A stretch of DNA of 64,000 bases from Paenibacillus nasutitermitis (lineage in GTDB: Bacteria > Bacillota > Bacilli > Paenibacillales > Paenibacillaceae): positions 1,550,001 to 1,614,000 of the forward strand of contig NZ_BMHP01000001.1 in the NCBI RefSeq assembly GCF_014641075.1. Direction: 5' to 3'. The notes below the pieces were generated by a model, which saw only the letters and a program-made list of their open reading frames with translations, was not told the DNA's origin and did not search any database. Both the position numbers and the translations under genes were made by a program. Positions 36,113 through 45,374 of this stretch are shown piece by piece; positions within the stretch are counted from its first letter, which is position 1; each line of letters starts with the position of its first letter.

Positions 36113-36463
36113 ATGGCGAGCGAGACCGTCCTATGGGAGGGGAAGCCCTTTAACTTCGGGATTCCCAGCTTCACGAGTTATAAAATAACAGACCGTCGGA
36201 TCATCGTGGAGAAGGGGATCCTTACCAAGAAACGGGAGGAAATCCAGCTATACCGGATTCGGGATATTTCCTTGAAGCGGAATCTGATGGAGCGGATGAT
36301 GAAATTCGGCGATATCACTATTTTTTCTACGGACGCAAGCTCCCCTGCATTTTTACTGCGAAATATAAAAGACAGTATTAACGTATCGGATATTTTGGGC
36401 CTTGCCGTTGAGGCCGCCCGGATCAAGAACAGGACGCATGAACTGACCGAGATTCAGGTGTAA
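36113..36463 (+). CDS. Bacterial PH domain-containing protein
   Basis: A 116-residue protein made of a single bacterial PH-like domain of the YdbS/YdbT type (SYKITDRRIIVEKGILTKKREEIQLYRIRDI, then GDITIFSTDASSPAF). It has no membrane helix, unlike longer YdbT proteins. PH-like domains mediate protein or membrane association; no enzymatic role is expected. It has its own promoter, an AGGGAG ribosome site and a probable terminator, so it is monocistronic. Confidence 0.8.
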   Translation: MASETVLWEGKPFNFGIPSFTSYKITDRRIIVEKGILTKKREEIQLYRIRDISLKRNLMERMMKFGDITIFSTDASSPAFLLRNIKDSINVSDILGLAVEAARIKNRTHELTEIQV

Positions 36464-36503
36464 CACATATTGATTGAACCGATGGTATAGTTGATAAAGG
36501 GAT

Positions 36504-36531
36504 GAAGCCGCTGATGCGAGCTTCTTTTTTT
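36504..36531 (+). terminator. Probable terminator of the PH-domain gene
   Basis: A short stem GAAGC / GCTTC with an 11-base loop is followed by seven T. The T-run is good and the stem weak. Confidence 0.45.
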
Positions 36532-36554
36532 ATGCCAAAATGCATAGTTTCGGC

Positions 36555-36604
36555 CAAAAAAAACAATGAATAGACCAAATAAAAATTAAGTAGGATTCTA
36601 TAAA
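36555..36604 (+). promoter_or_regulatory. 26-bp AraC-type site (copy 1) and -10 before the GH116 gene
   Basis: The block 36555-36580 carries CAAAA and CAAAT half-sites 21 bp apart, with the core AATGAATAGACCAAAT. It aligns without gaps with copies at 45143 and 47928. TATAAA (36599-36604) lies 18 bp after the block with no recognisable -35, the layout expected where an AraC-type activator replaces the -35 contact. Confidence 0.6.
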
Positions 36605-36650
36605 ATAGGAAAAAGCTGTGCTGTACATGAATATAAAGGGGATGAAAGAT

Positions 36651-39089
36651 ATGAAAACATACAATGGAATTTATGCGGACGGCCGCGAGGAACGAATCGT
36701 CTATCCACTTGGCGGAATCGGGGCGGGAATGATCGGTCTGGAAGGGACGGGAGCGCTGTCGAATGTTTCCTTGAGAGGCAAACCTGATTTGCTGAATCAA
36801 CCCCTGCTGTTCTCTACATTGACGGTGCTAGGGGAAAAGCCGGCTGCGAGAATACTGGAAGGGCCTGTTCCGGAGTGGAAGGTGTTTGATTTCAGAAATG
36901 GTCCGAATGGAGGCGCTGCAGGCGGCCAGAACGGGCGGAATTACGGGCTGCCCCGGATGAAATCCAGCTCGTTCATCTCGCGTTTTCCGTTCGCCACCAT
37001 TGAGCTTGCGGACTCTTCGCTACCAGTCTCCGTTTCCCTGCAGGGCTGGAGTCCGTTCATTCCGTCCAATGCCGATCACTCCAGCCTGCCGGTTGCCGGA
37101 TTGGAATATACATTCAGGAACGAATCGGCTGAGAACGTGGATATCGTGTACTCTTTCCATACCTATAATTTCATGTCGATGGGGTTGGGAGAGTCTGCGG
37201 TCCGGCAGACGCAGGGAGGATTTGTTCTGTCTCAGTCTCCCGCTCCAGGTCAAGCATGGGCGGAGGGAGCCTTCTGCGCAGCTGTTGACCAGCCGAATGC
37301 CGCATCCGTTCATACCAAATGGTTTCGTGGCCCGATCTGGTACGATGAGATGACGATGCTGTGGAAAACGATAGAAGCGGGCGGACAGAATCCCGTTAAC
37401 TTGCCCGAAGGGGAAGAAGAATACTCGGGACCGGGCGGCAGCCTGTACGTCCCTTTACAATTAAAGCCGGGGGAGGCGAAACGGATCTGCCTGCGGCTGT
37501 CCTGGTATGTCCCGGTAACGGATCAAAGGCATGGCCCCGTAAGCAAGGAAATCGAAAATGCCGATGACCGATATCATATACCCTGGTATGCAGGCAAATT
37601 TTCCGGTATCGAAGAGGTGGATTTATTCTGGCGGGAGCATTATATGGCGCTGCGCGGAAGGACGGACGCATTTACCAAACACTTCTACAGCACAGACGTC
37701 CCGGATGAAATTCTGGAGGCTGTCTCTGCCAATTTGTCGATTCTGAAATCCCCTACTGTCATGCGGCAGAAGGATGGACGGCTCTGGGCCTGGGAGGGCA
37801 GCTTCGACATGGAAGGGAGCTGTTACGGAACCTGTACCCATGTGTGGAATTACGCGCAGGGCTTGCCGCATCTATTCCCGGTTCTTGAGCGGGGAATGAG
37901 GCAGAGCGAGCTCACGGAAGGGCAGAACGAAGCAGGGCATCAGGCATTCCGCCTGCCGCTGCCGATCCAGCCGGCTGTGCATCATGATCATTCTGCGGCA
38001 GATGGACAGCTGGGCGGGATCATGAAGGTTTACCGCGAATGGCGCATCAGCGGGGATATCGTGTGGCTGCGGATGTTATGGCCTAAGATTGAGACAAGTT
38101 TGCATTACGCGATGGAGACCTGGGACCCGGACCGCCATGGCGTATTGGTCGAGCCGCATCACAATACCTACGATATCGAGTTCTGGGGACCCGACCCCAT
38201 GTGCTCCTCCATTTATCTTGGCGCGCTCAAGGCGGCTTCTCTTATGAGCGAAGCGCTGGAATTCGATGGTACCATTTATGCGCAATTGTATAGGAAAGGC
38301 CGTTCGTATATGGAGAACATACTGTTTAACGGTGAATATTTTGAACAACAGACGATGTGGGAGGGGCTGAGGGCGGAGCAGCCTACAGCCGGTCTGGATG
38401 CAGGCAATGTACAATATTCGCCCGAGGCCTACGGCATTTACATGCGGGAAGGTCCCAAATACCAGTACACCCGTGGCTGCCTCGCAGACGGCTTGCTGGG
38501 TGCATGGTTGGCTGAAAATTGCGGATTGGGGGAAATTCTGGATCCGCAGCTGGTAAAAAGCCACCTGCTGAGCGTATACAAGCATAATTTCAGAGCGGAT
38601 TTGTCTGAACATGTCAATCCGCAGCGGCCAGGCTTTGCGTTCGGCCGGGAAAGCGGACTGCTGCTCTGTACATGGCCGCGCGGAGGTGAACCCACCTTGC
38701 CCTTGCAATACAGTCATGAGGTGTGGTCGGGCATCGAGTATCAAGTAGCTTCGCATCTGCTGCTCCATGGCTGCCGGGAAGAAGCCTTGAAGATTGTCAG
38801 GTCCTGCCGGGACCGTTATGACGGGAGGATCCGCAATCCTTTCGCCGAATATGAATGCGGTCTGTGGTACGGGCGGGCGATGGCGTCTTATGCGCTATTT
38901 GGCGCCTATTACGGCATCCGTTATGATGCTGTGGAGAAGACGCTATATATGCGGCAGTCTGCGCCGGATAACTTCAGCTCCTTTATAGCCGTTTCCACCG
39001 GCTTTGGCACGGTCGGCAGACGCGGCGGCGTTCCTTTTGCCGAAATGGCGGAGGGATTCATTGATATTATGCATTATTGCCTGGAATAG
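36651..39089 (+). CDS. GH116 family glycosidase
   Basis: An 812-residue protein of the GH116/bile-acid beta-glucosidase family: an N-terminal beta-sandwich (PLGGIGAGMIGLEGTGALSNVSLRG) and an (alpha/alpha)6 catalytic domain with GTCTHVWNYAQGLPHLFP near residue 400 and the acid-containing motif HNTYDIEFWGPDPM near 505. Family members hydrolyse beta-glucosides, beta-xylosides or related linkages. There is no signal peptide, so it is cytosolic. The ATG at 36651 (MKTYNGIYADGREER) follows AAAGGGG; ATGs at 36618 and 36642 are in frame. It carries the 26-bp operator shared with the beta-helix gene and the large importer operon. Confidence 0.88.
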   Translation: MKTYNGIYADGREERIVYPLGGIGAGMIGLEGTGALSNVSLRGKPDLLNQPLLFSTLTVLGEKPAARILEGPVPEWKVFDFRNGPNGGAAGGQNGRNYGLPRMKSSSFISRFPFATIELADSSLPVSVSLQGWSPFIPSNADHSSLPVAGLEYTFRNESAENVDIVYSFHTYNFMSMGLGESAVRQTQGGFVLSQSPAPGQAWAEGAFCAAVDQPNAASVHTKWFRGPIWYDEMTMLWKTIEAGGQNPVNLPEGEEEYSGPGGSLYVPLQLKPGEAKRICLRLSWYVPVTDQRHGPVSKEIENADDRYHIPWYAGKFSGIEEVDLFWREHYMALRGRTDAFTKHFYSTDVPDEILEAVSANLSILKSPTVMRQKDGRLWAWEGSFDMEGSCYGTCTHVWNYAQGLPHLFPVLERGMRQSELTEGQNEAGHQAFRLPLPIQPAVHHDHSAADGQLGGIMKVYREWRISGDIVWLRMLWPKIETSLHYAMETWDPDRHGVLVEPHHNTYDIEFWGPDPMCSSIYLGALKAASLMSEALEFDGTIYAQLYRKGRSYMENILFNGEYFEQQTMWEGLRAEQPTAGLDAGNVQYSPEAYGIYMREGPKYQYTRGCLADGLLGAWLAENCGLGEILDPQLVKSHLLSVYKHNFRADLSEHVNPQRPGFAFGRESGLLLCTWPRGGEPTLPLQYSHEVWSGIEYQVASHLLLHGCREEALKIVRSCRDRYDGRIRNPFAEYECGLWYGRAMASYALFGAYYGIRYDAVEKTLYMRQSAPDNFSSFIAVSTGFGTVGRRGGVPFAEMAEGFIDIMHYCLE

Positions 39090-39125
39090 CTGTGGTGCTT
39101 GATCAGGATCAAAGTCTATTAGCGG

Positions 39126-39147
39126 ACAGGCTGCTGAGGCAGCCTGT
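39126..39147 (+). terminator. Terminator-like hairpin after the GH116 gene
   Basis: A perfect 9-bp stem ACAGGCTGC / GCAGCCTGT with loop TGAG is followed by TGCTTCTGCTT. The stem is strong and the U content only moderate. Confidence 0.45.
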
Positions 39148-39356
39148 TGCTTCTGCTTCAAGGGGAGACAAGGAGAGCTGGCCGCAAGGAGGTATTCCCG
39201 GCTTATGGCAACCGGCGCAGAGAAATAACTTGACGGATCGGCTGGAAAAGCGTTCTATAAAGAAATCAGAGAATTGCATTCCGCCTTGATACCGCTTACA
39301 AATCCGCGGGCAAACAGGCAAAAATGCCCTGAACATAGCTGTGGGGAGAGATTTTC

Positions 39357-41006
39357 ATGAAACCGCTGGTTTGGCTCCGTTCCCGTTTGTTATACAAAAT
39401 GCTGCTCTCCTATTCGTTGTTGACGCTTATTCCCCTGTCCATTGTCAGCGTAACCTATTACATGAAAGCGGAAGGGTTATTGGAAAAAAAATCGACCCAA
39501 GCCGCTCAGGAAACGCTGGATGCTGCCGCCGTCAAATTGGATGGCCTGCTTTCAGCCTTATCGAGAACCATGTATAACATAGGCACAAATCAGTTGATCC
39601 TCTCCCTGCTTGAATACCCGGATCATGTACAGCACGATAAGCTGAAGCAAGCGGCACTCAATCTTCTGCAGGGGGAGAAGGAGGAAGTGACCCAGAAGAT
39701 CGGCGACTATATCGATACGATTTATTTGAAGGATATGAAAGGCAATGTTTATTCCTTGGGCAGCAAGTCGGCAATGGCCTATTCCAAAGCGTTTGATATC
39801 ATGCCGTTCGATTATGATTATATTCCGGAATGGGCGTTATTCACGGACCGGGGCAGAATGGCCTGCAATATGAAGCTGTTCGATAAATCCACCGGCGCCG
39901 AGATCGGGCGTATGGTGCTGATGCTGGACGCCGATAAAATCCCCGGCTTTTACAGCCAATTCGAGCGAAACCATTTTTATGTGACGAATTCCAACAATGT
40001 TATCGTTTCAGCCGCCGAAAAGCAGTCCATCGGCAAAATCCTGAATGTGCAAAATGCGGACAAGGTGGTCGCATTAACGCAAAAGTCGCGTTATTCCGAT
40101 TTTCATTATATTTATCTTGCGCCCGCCAAGCCCGGTGAGATTATCACCAAGCAAGCTTTTTTCTCCGTTTACGTGACGATTCTGGCCTGGCTGTCGGTTA
40201 TTGTCATTACCTTCTGGATGCTGCGCAAAGTGACCGTGCCGATCACCAAGCTGACCCGTTTAATGCGCAGGGCAGGCAAGGAGGATTATGCCTTGATGGA
40301 CGGAATCCACACACAGGATGAAATTGCTGTCCTCTGTCACGGTTATAATCATTTGATCGACAAAACACAAGAGCACATCGAAAAAACGTATAAAGCGGAG
40401 CTGCTGCAGAAGGAAGCGGAGCTCAAAGCGATCCGCATGTATATCAATCCGCATTTTCTGTACAACACACTGGAACATATCAGCATCTTATCCAGATCGC
40501 CTGGAACCGTCAGTCACATTCCGGATGTGGTGGGCAATTTGGCCGACATTTTCCGCTTTTCCATCTATCCCGGAGAGACGATCGTGACGCTCGCGACGGA
40601 GCTTATGTTCGCCGAGAAATATTTGCAGATTCATCAATACCGCTACAAGGGCAGGTTGCAATATGAAATTGACATCGAGGAAGAACTGCGCAATATGACG
40701 GTTCCGAAGCTGATTATACAGCCGATCGTGGAGAACGCCATCCTTCATGGTATCGACAAGCATCCGGAAGGCGGCAGAATTCTGATCACCGTTTACGAGG
40801 AGAATTTGAACCTCATCGTCGATGTGGAAAATACCGTGTGTGAAGAGGAAATGGAAACAGTGGGAGATCGCCGGAAGGGGCTTGGCTCAGGAATGGAGAA
40901 TGTAAATGCGCGAATCGTTTTCCATTATGGGAACGGGTATGGCGCACAGCTGATCCGATATAACGAGCGGACGGTCGCCAGACTGACGCTGCCTATTATC
41001 ATTTAG
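39357..41006 (+). CDS. YesM-type sensor histidine kinase
   Basis: A 549-residue membrane kinase. Helix 1 is at residues ~10-32; an extracellular Cache-like sensor (~33-260), helix 2 (~262-285, VYVTILAWLSVIVITFWML) and a HAMP linker follow. The His_kinase domain holds the phosphoacceptor H366 in INPHFLYNTLE, and the ATPase domain contains IIQPIVENAILHG near 462 and GLGSGMENVNARI near 510. It would sense an extracellular sugar or a loaded binding protein and phosphorylate the downstream regulator. GGGGAGAG precedes the ATG. A possible promoter is TTGACG (39230) with TATAAA (39256), though the 20-bp spacing is long. Confidence 0.92.
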   Translation: MKPLVWLRSRLLYKMLLSYSLLTLIPLSIVSVTYYMKAEGLLEKKSTQAAQETLDAAAVKLDGLLSALSRTMYNIGTNQLILSLLEYPDHVQHDKLKQAALNLLQGEKEEVTQKIGDYIDTIYLKDMKGNVYSLGSKSAMAYSKAFDIMPFDYDYIPEWALFTDRGRMACNMKLFDKSTGAEIGRMVLMLDADKIPGFYSQFERNHFYVTNSNNVIVSAAEKQSIGKILNVQNADKVVALTQKSRYSDFHYIYLAPAKPGEIITKQAFFSVYVTILAWLSVIVITFWMLRKVTVPITKLTRLMRRAGKEDYALMDGIHTQDEIAVLCHGYNHLIDKTQEHIEKTYKAELLQKEAELKAIRMYINPHFLYNTLEHISILSRSPGTVSHIPDVVGNLADIFRFSIYPGETIVTLATELMFAEKYLQIHQYRYKGRLQYEIDIEEELRNMTVPKLIIQPIVENAILHGIDKHPEGGRILITVYEENLNLIVDVENTVCEEEMETVGDRRKGLGSGMENVNARIVFHYGNGYGAQLIRYNERTVARLTLPIII

Positions 41007-41023
41007 AAGGAGCTGCTGCATAG

Positions 41024-42610
41024 ATGCGTATTCTGATTGCAGACGATGAAGAGGAAATCCGTGAATATATCCATCGTATGCCGCATTGGCAGGAGGCGGG
41101 CTGCGAAATAATCGGCAAAGCAGCCAATGGCCGGGAAGCGCTGGAGCTGCTTGACCGATTGAAGCCGGATCTATTGATCACGGATATCCGAATGCCTGTG
41201 ATGAGCGGACTGGAGCTGGCGCAGCGGATCAAGGAGGAGGGCAGGGAGGTGCCCGTTATACTCCTGACCGCCTTCGGCGACTTTGAATACGCCCGTCAAG
41301 CCATTAAGCTTGGGGTCGTCGATTTCATCACAAAACCGTTCCAGCCCGAAGCGATCGTTCAAAGTGTCCGTATTTTGCAGCAGCATGTATCCAAGCGCAA
41401 GGAATGGCTCTGGCAGGATGAGTTTTTTGCCTTGTTCGGTGACGGTCAGAATGCGGAGGGGCAGTTGAAAGCATGGATGTCGCTGCACGATGTGAAGGAC
41501 GGCTCCTATTATTTGCTGTTTGCGGATATCGATGATGAATCGGCGGTGAACGGAGGTCCGCCTCTTTCCCGTCTTGGTCTGAAGGATAAGATCGAAACGA
41601 TCTTCAAGAATGAGGGTTATGTGTATTGGACGGCGCTTCCCAAGTCAGGCATCTACTTTACGCTGTTTACCGGCGAGGGCAGAATGCAGGAAACCGCTTC
41701 AGGTCTTGTAATGGATATTGCGCGGACGATTATGGCGGAGTGCAACGACAATCCTTCTTCCTCCAGTATTTCACTTGGCATCAGCGGCTGGAGCGCTTCC
41801 CTGCTGCAGTTTTCCGAAGCGGTGCGGCAAATTGAGCATTGTATGGAGTACCGGATGCTGCTCGGCAAGAGATCCATGATTGCCTATGAATCATTGGATC
41901 AGCGGTTTCTTTCCCGGACCCGTCATAAACAGCTGATCGGCGATGAAGTCGCCGAGCTTCTGCACAAAGGCAGTTGGGAGGAAATACAGCGTTTTCTGCG
42001 GGCTGCATACAAGAAAATGCTGCTGGACGGTTTCCACAAAATCGAAATCCGCAATCTCAATCTGCATATGATCGAGGCGGCGGAATCTGTCCTGCAGCAG
42101 TATGGCATTGCCCCATCGGCGGAAGAACGGGTAGCGGTCAGGGAGCAGGCGCTCACCTGCAATGTGCTGACCGATCTGATGCAGCTGTTCGAGCGGTATT
42201 TCCAGCGGGTGCTGGCACAAATAGCCGGCAAGAAAGAGGATTTCTCGTCCAGACTTGTATTCGAGACCAAACAGGAGATTGAGAAACGTTATGCGGACGA
42301 TCTGACGCTGCAAATGATCGCGGATCAGTTGAACGTCAATTATTCTTATTTGAGCCGGGTGATCAAGAAAGAGACGGGGAAAAACTTCCGCGACCTGCTG
42401 TGGGAGCATCGGCTAAAGGAAGCAACGTCCAGGTTGATCCAGACGGATATGAAAACTTATGAGATTGCTTACGCAGTCGGCTTCAAGGATGTCAATCATT
42501 TTGGCGAAATATTCAAGAAACGGCTGGGCAAAACACCAACGGAATTCAAAGAGGAAGCGCGCAGGCTTCCCACAGCTTCCGGATCTGCGGTAGATAGGGG
42601 GATGTCATGA
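41024..42610 (+). CDS. YesN-type response regulator with AraC DNA-binding domain
   Basis: A 528-residue regulator. The receiver domain is residues 1-120 with the acidic pair D7/D8, phosphoacceptor D54 in LLITDIRMP and K105-type lysine in ITKPF. A middle region of about 300 residues is of unknown fold, and a C-terminal AraC HTH follows (TLQMIADQLNVNYSYLSRVI, then TYEIAYAVGFKDVNHFGEIF). It is the cognate partner of the kinase 18 bp upstream and overlaps the binding-protein gene downstream by 4 bp. It is one of two AraC-type proteins in the region that could bind the 26-bp sites. Confidence 0.93.
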   Translation: MRILIADDEEEIREYIHRMPHWQEAGCEIIGKAANGREALELLDRLKPDLLITDIRMPVMSGLELAQRIKEEGREVPVILLTAFGDFEYARQAIKLGVVDFITKPFQPEAIVQSVRILQQHVSKRKEWLWQDEFFALFGDGQNAEGQLKAWMSLHDVKDGSYYLLFADIDDESAVNGGPPLSRLGLKDKIETIFKNEGYVYWTALPKSGIYFTLFTGEGRMQETASGLVMDIARTIMAECNDNPSSSSISLGISGWSASLLQFSEAVRQIEHCMEYRMLLGKRSMIAYESLDQRFLSRTRHKQLIGDEVAELLHKGSWEEIQRFLRAAYKKMLLDGFHKIEIRNLNLHMIEAAESVLQQYGIAPSAEERVAVREQALTCNVLTDLMQLFERYFQRVLAQIAGKKEDFSSRLVFETKQEIEKRYADDLTLQMIADQLNVNYSYLSRVIKKETGKNFRDLLWEHRLKEATSRLIQTDMKTYEIAYAVGFKDVNHFGEIFKKRLGKTPTEFKEEARRLPTASGSAVDRGMS

Positions 42611-43971
42611 AAAGCAATCAAGCGGCAGCACTTACCGTTATCCTATCTGTTCTTATGCTCATGACCGGATGCGGGAGTTTATTCAAGGGCAGCGGAGAAG
42701 GGCAGACCAATGCCGAAGCTTTCGTACAGAACGAAGCCGAAGGGGACGGATTTATCATCCGGGTCGGTGCCTGGTTCATTGATGACCGGTCAATTATGGC
42801 GCAATTTAAACAAAACGTCGAGAGAGCTTATAAGAACAAGTACCCAAAAGCGAAAATACAGTGGGAAGTTACACTTGGCGAAAACTATACGAACAAACTG
42901 ATCACCGAGCTTGAGTCCGACTCCGCTCCCGACGTGATTTTCAACCAATATTACCAATCCTTTACGGAGTCCGGGTATTTGGCCGATCTGTCCAGTGAAG
43001 CATGGACGGACAAGTTGATTCCACAGGTAAAAAAAACGATGACCTACGCGGCTACAGAGAATCGCTTCCGTCCCTACGACAGCAAAGTGTTTGCCGCTCC
43101 AATGGGCATGGGAGTCAGAGGATACTGGTACAACAAGGACTTGTTCCGCCAGCTTGGCCTTGAGGTGCCAAAGAACTTGGGCGATCTGCTTGCGGCCAGC
43201 GAGACGATCAAGCAGTCCGGCATCATCCCGATTGCGCTCGGCTTCAAGGATACCTGGACAGTCGGCCAGCATTTTAATAATTTGCTGCAATCCATCGGCT
43301 ACGGAAGCGACAGCAATTACGGGAGAAGCTTACATGAAGGAGGAAAACGGCTGGACGGGGATGAGGTCCAGACAACCATGCAGTTCTTCCAGACCTTGAA
43401 AGAACGGCAGTACATCAACAAGAATGCATTAACCATCGATTGGATGCAGTCCGCTGAACTGTTTACCTCCGGACAAGCGGCCATTATTATGCAGGGGCCG
43501 TGGATTGGCGGAACGGTTGAGGATAATTTCGCCAAGGGAGACAAACCGTTCGAACTCGGTTTTTTTCCCGTTTCTGACGTGAATGGTTATTACGATTTGC
43601 TGCAGTTCGCTGACCAATATATCTCTGTCAACGCCAAGACCAGCCTGATGCAGCAGGCTAAGGATCTTGTCGCAGTCATATTGAGCCCGGAAGTCTATGA
43701 ACCTTATTGCAAGGGGAATGGCTATATCCCGGCGTTTACGGACATGAAGCCGGTGTTCGGCAATCCGGTGATGGATGAGGTCATCGAATATGCCAACCGC
43801 TCGGATTCACATAACCGCTGGGAGTTGTATGTAGCAACGCCAGCGTACAACGAACTGCTGGCAGGAGTGACGCGAATCGTCTCGGGCGTCGAATTCAACC
43901 AAGGCGATCTGCGGCTCGCGCAAATAGAGCTGGAAAAGGGCAAAGAATGGGTCAATCCTCCGCCGGAGTGA
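42607..43971 (+). CDS. Solute-binding lipoprotein coupled to the two-component system
   Basis: A 454-residue CUT1-type binding protein. The signal peptide has lipobox LMTGC (Cys ~22), followed by a short linker and the binding fold (RVGAWFIDDRSIMAQFKQNV, SAPDVIFNQYYQS, YWYNKDLFRQLGLEVP). Its ATG overlaps the regulator stop by 4 bp, so it is translated with the sensor system rather than with permeases; no permease gene is adjacent. It could deliver ligand to the YesM sensor or work with one of the distant permease pairs. It ends VNPPPE, and no clear terminator follows. Confidence 0.88.
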   Translation: MKSNQAAALTVILSVLMLMTGCGSLFKGSGEGQTNAEAFVQNEAEGDGFIIRVGAWFIDDRSIMAQFKQNVERAYKNKYPKAKIQWEVTLGENYTNKLITELESDSAPDVIFNQYYQSFTESGYLADLSSEAWTDKLIPQVKKTMTYAATENRFRPYDSKVFAAPMGMGVRGYWYNKDLFRQLGLEVPKNLGDLLAASETIKQSGIIPIALGFKDTWTVGQHFNNLLQSIGYGSDSNYGRSLHEGGKRLDGDEVQTTMQFFQTLKERQYINKNALTIDWMQSAELFTSGQAAIIMQGPWIGGTVEDNFAKGDKPFELGFFPVSDVNGYYDLLQFADQYISVNAKTSLMQQAKDLVAVILSPEVYEPYCKGNGYIPAFTDMKPVFGNPVMDEVIEYANRSDSHNRWELYVATPAYNELLAGVTRIVSGVEFNQGDLRLAQIELEKGKEWVNPPPE

Positions 43972-44122
43972 CCGCTTCCGTCGACCTGTTTATGCCGAAA
44001 GTAAAAACTGTCCCGTGAAATAGTCAAATGCGGCTATGCGTCGGCAGTCTGAGTGCTTGCTAGAATGATCTATGCAAGGGTCAGACACATGCATTCAGTA
44101 TTGACAGAACGGGAGAGATCGC

Positions 44123-45046
44123 ATGCGGGAACAACAAATTGATTTTATGAATATTGCTCCTTATGTCCGATTGATTCAGGAAATTGATGCGGATGACGCA
44201 TACCGGATCCCCAGCCGGGTGATTTATGATCATGAGCTTATTTTCGTTCTGGAGGGCAGCTGCGAATATTGGATTGAAGGCGAACGATACATGCTGCGCG
44301 CGGGAGATATGCATTATATGCCTCCTCATACGGAGCATTATTGCTACGTCCCAAGGGGCGGGCGTTTCCACTATTATGCCGTACATTTTGATTGGGTCTA
44401 CATGGGGGCAAGCTTCGACTTTTCCAGTGATGTCTATACAAAATGGGATTATATCCGTATGGATGCGATTCCGGTGCAACCGGATTTGAGAGACAGACCC
44501 AATGTCAGGTTAAGCGAGCTTAACATTCCATATGCCGTACAGCTGAAGGATCATGCCAAATACATACAACCCTTCCGTGAACTGATGGATATCTATGAAC
44601 ATAAAGGGTATGGCTATCATCTGGGCATGCGATCCTGTTTATTAAAAATTATGAACTGGCTCGTCAGCGAGCTTGCGTCGGAAAAGAGAGAATTCAGGGT
44701 CGATGCAAGCAGCGGGAATCATCATTATATCGCCGAGATCATTCATTATCTGCATCTGCATTATCATGAGAATATCGAAATCAACGACCTGGCCGAGATC
44801 GTTCATCTCTCCACGAATTACTTGATGGTTCTCTTCAAACGAACGACTGGCCAGACCATTTTGGAATATTTGAAATGCCTGCGCATGGAAAAAGCGAAGG
44901 CGCTTCTGCAGGAGCGGAAATATACCGTAACCGAAATTGGAAGTATGGTCGGTTTCCAGGACATCCATTATTTCAGCAAGCTGTTTAAGCGCAATGAGGG
45001 ACTTTCCCCGAAGCTGTATGCGCATATGCTCAAAACAATATCTTAA
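44123..45046 (+). CDS. AraC family regulator with cupin sensor domain
   Basis: A 307-residue regulator. The N-terminal cupin/AraC ligand-binding domain (residues ~10-150) has DHELIFVLEGSCEYWIEGE and the metal-site-like DMHYMPPHTEHYC. The C-terminal AraC double HTH (~205-305) has EINDLAEIVHLSTNYLMVLF and TVTEIGSMVGFQDIHYFSKLF. It is well placed to control the region: flanked by the two-component system and by genes preceded by the 26-bp sites with 21-bp half-site spacing, typical of AraC proteins. GGGAGAG precedes the ATG and a terminator follows. Confidence 0.9.
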   Translation: MREQQIDFMNIAPYVRLIQEIDADDAYRIPSRVIYDHELIFVLEGSCEYWIEGERYMLRAGDMHYMPPHTEHYCYVPRGGRFHYYAVHFDWVYMGASFDFSSDVYTKWDYIRMDAIPVQPDLRDRPNVRLSELNIPYAVQLKDHAKYIQPFRELMDIYEHKGYGYHLGMRSCLLKIMNWLVSELASEKREFRVDASSGNHHYIAEIIHYLHLHYHENIEINDLAEIVHLSTNYLMVLFKRTTGQTILEYLKCLRMEKAKALLQERKYTVTEIGSMVGFQDIHYFSKLFKRNEGLSPKLYAHMLKTIS

Positions 45047-45081
45047 AAATGGATATGACTTACATTAAAGCTATGCACAGT

Positions 45082-45110
45082 GAGCACTCCAGCTTTTGGA
45101 GTGCTTTTTT
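45082..45110 (+). terminator. Rho-independent terminator after the cupin-AraC gene
   Basis: A 9-bp stem GAGCACTCC / GGAGTGCTT-type pairing around AGCTTTT (GAGCACTCC with GGAGTGCTT, last pair G-T) runs into six T. Confidence 0.88.
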
Positions 45111-45142
45111 GGCGTGGCAAGCGAGAATTGGCATGAATGGTA

Positions 45143-45191
45143 CAAATAAATCGATGAAAAGGCCAAATTCATTTGGTGGCGTTTCTGATAC
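45143..45191 (+). promoter_or_regulatory. 26-bp AraC-type site (copy 2) and -10 before the beta-helix gene
   Basis: CAAAT at 45143-45147 and CAAAT at 45164-45168 are exactly 21 bp apart in a block with core GATGAAAAGGCCAAAT. TGATAC (45186-45191) follows 17 bp later and could be the -10. No -35 is recognisable. The leader to the gene is long (about 175 bp). Confidence 0.6.
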
Positions 45192-45221
45192 GTTGGAGAA
45201 AGAATCGGCACGCATGTTTTG

Positions 45222-45233
45222 GTAAGCGCTTAC
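45222..45233 (+). promoter_or_regulatory. GTAAGCGCTTAC palindrome, cre/LacI-type operator
   Basis: A perfect 12-bp palindrome with central AAGCGCTT. It matches a symmetric cre (TGTAAGCGCTTACA) except at the outer TG/CA ends. It lies about 30 bp downstream of the candidate -10, suiting repression by CcpA or another LacI-family protein. Confidence 0.5.
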
Positions 45234-45374
45234 TTGTGGCTGCAGAGGGCGTTGGCAGACGGAAGACGGCCATAAGGATATCAATTTGTGCCGGGTCCAA
45301 AGGGGGGATGCTGTATCGCAAGCAGCTAGGTATAGCCGGCTTAACCAATAATTGAAAAAAGGGTGAGAAGAGTA

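Noticed and set aside
43999-44029. Possible fourth copy of the 26-bp AraC-type site before the cupin-AraC gene
   Set aside because: The core is partly similar (TGAAATAGTCAAAT), but the upstream half-site is not at 21 bp and no -10 follows at the right distance.
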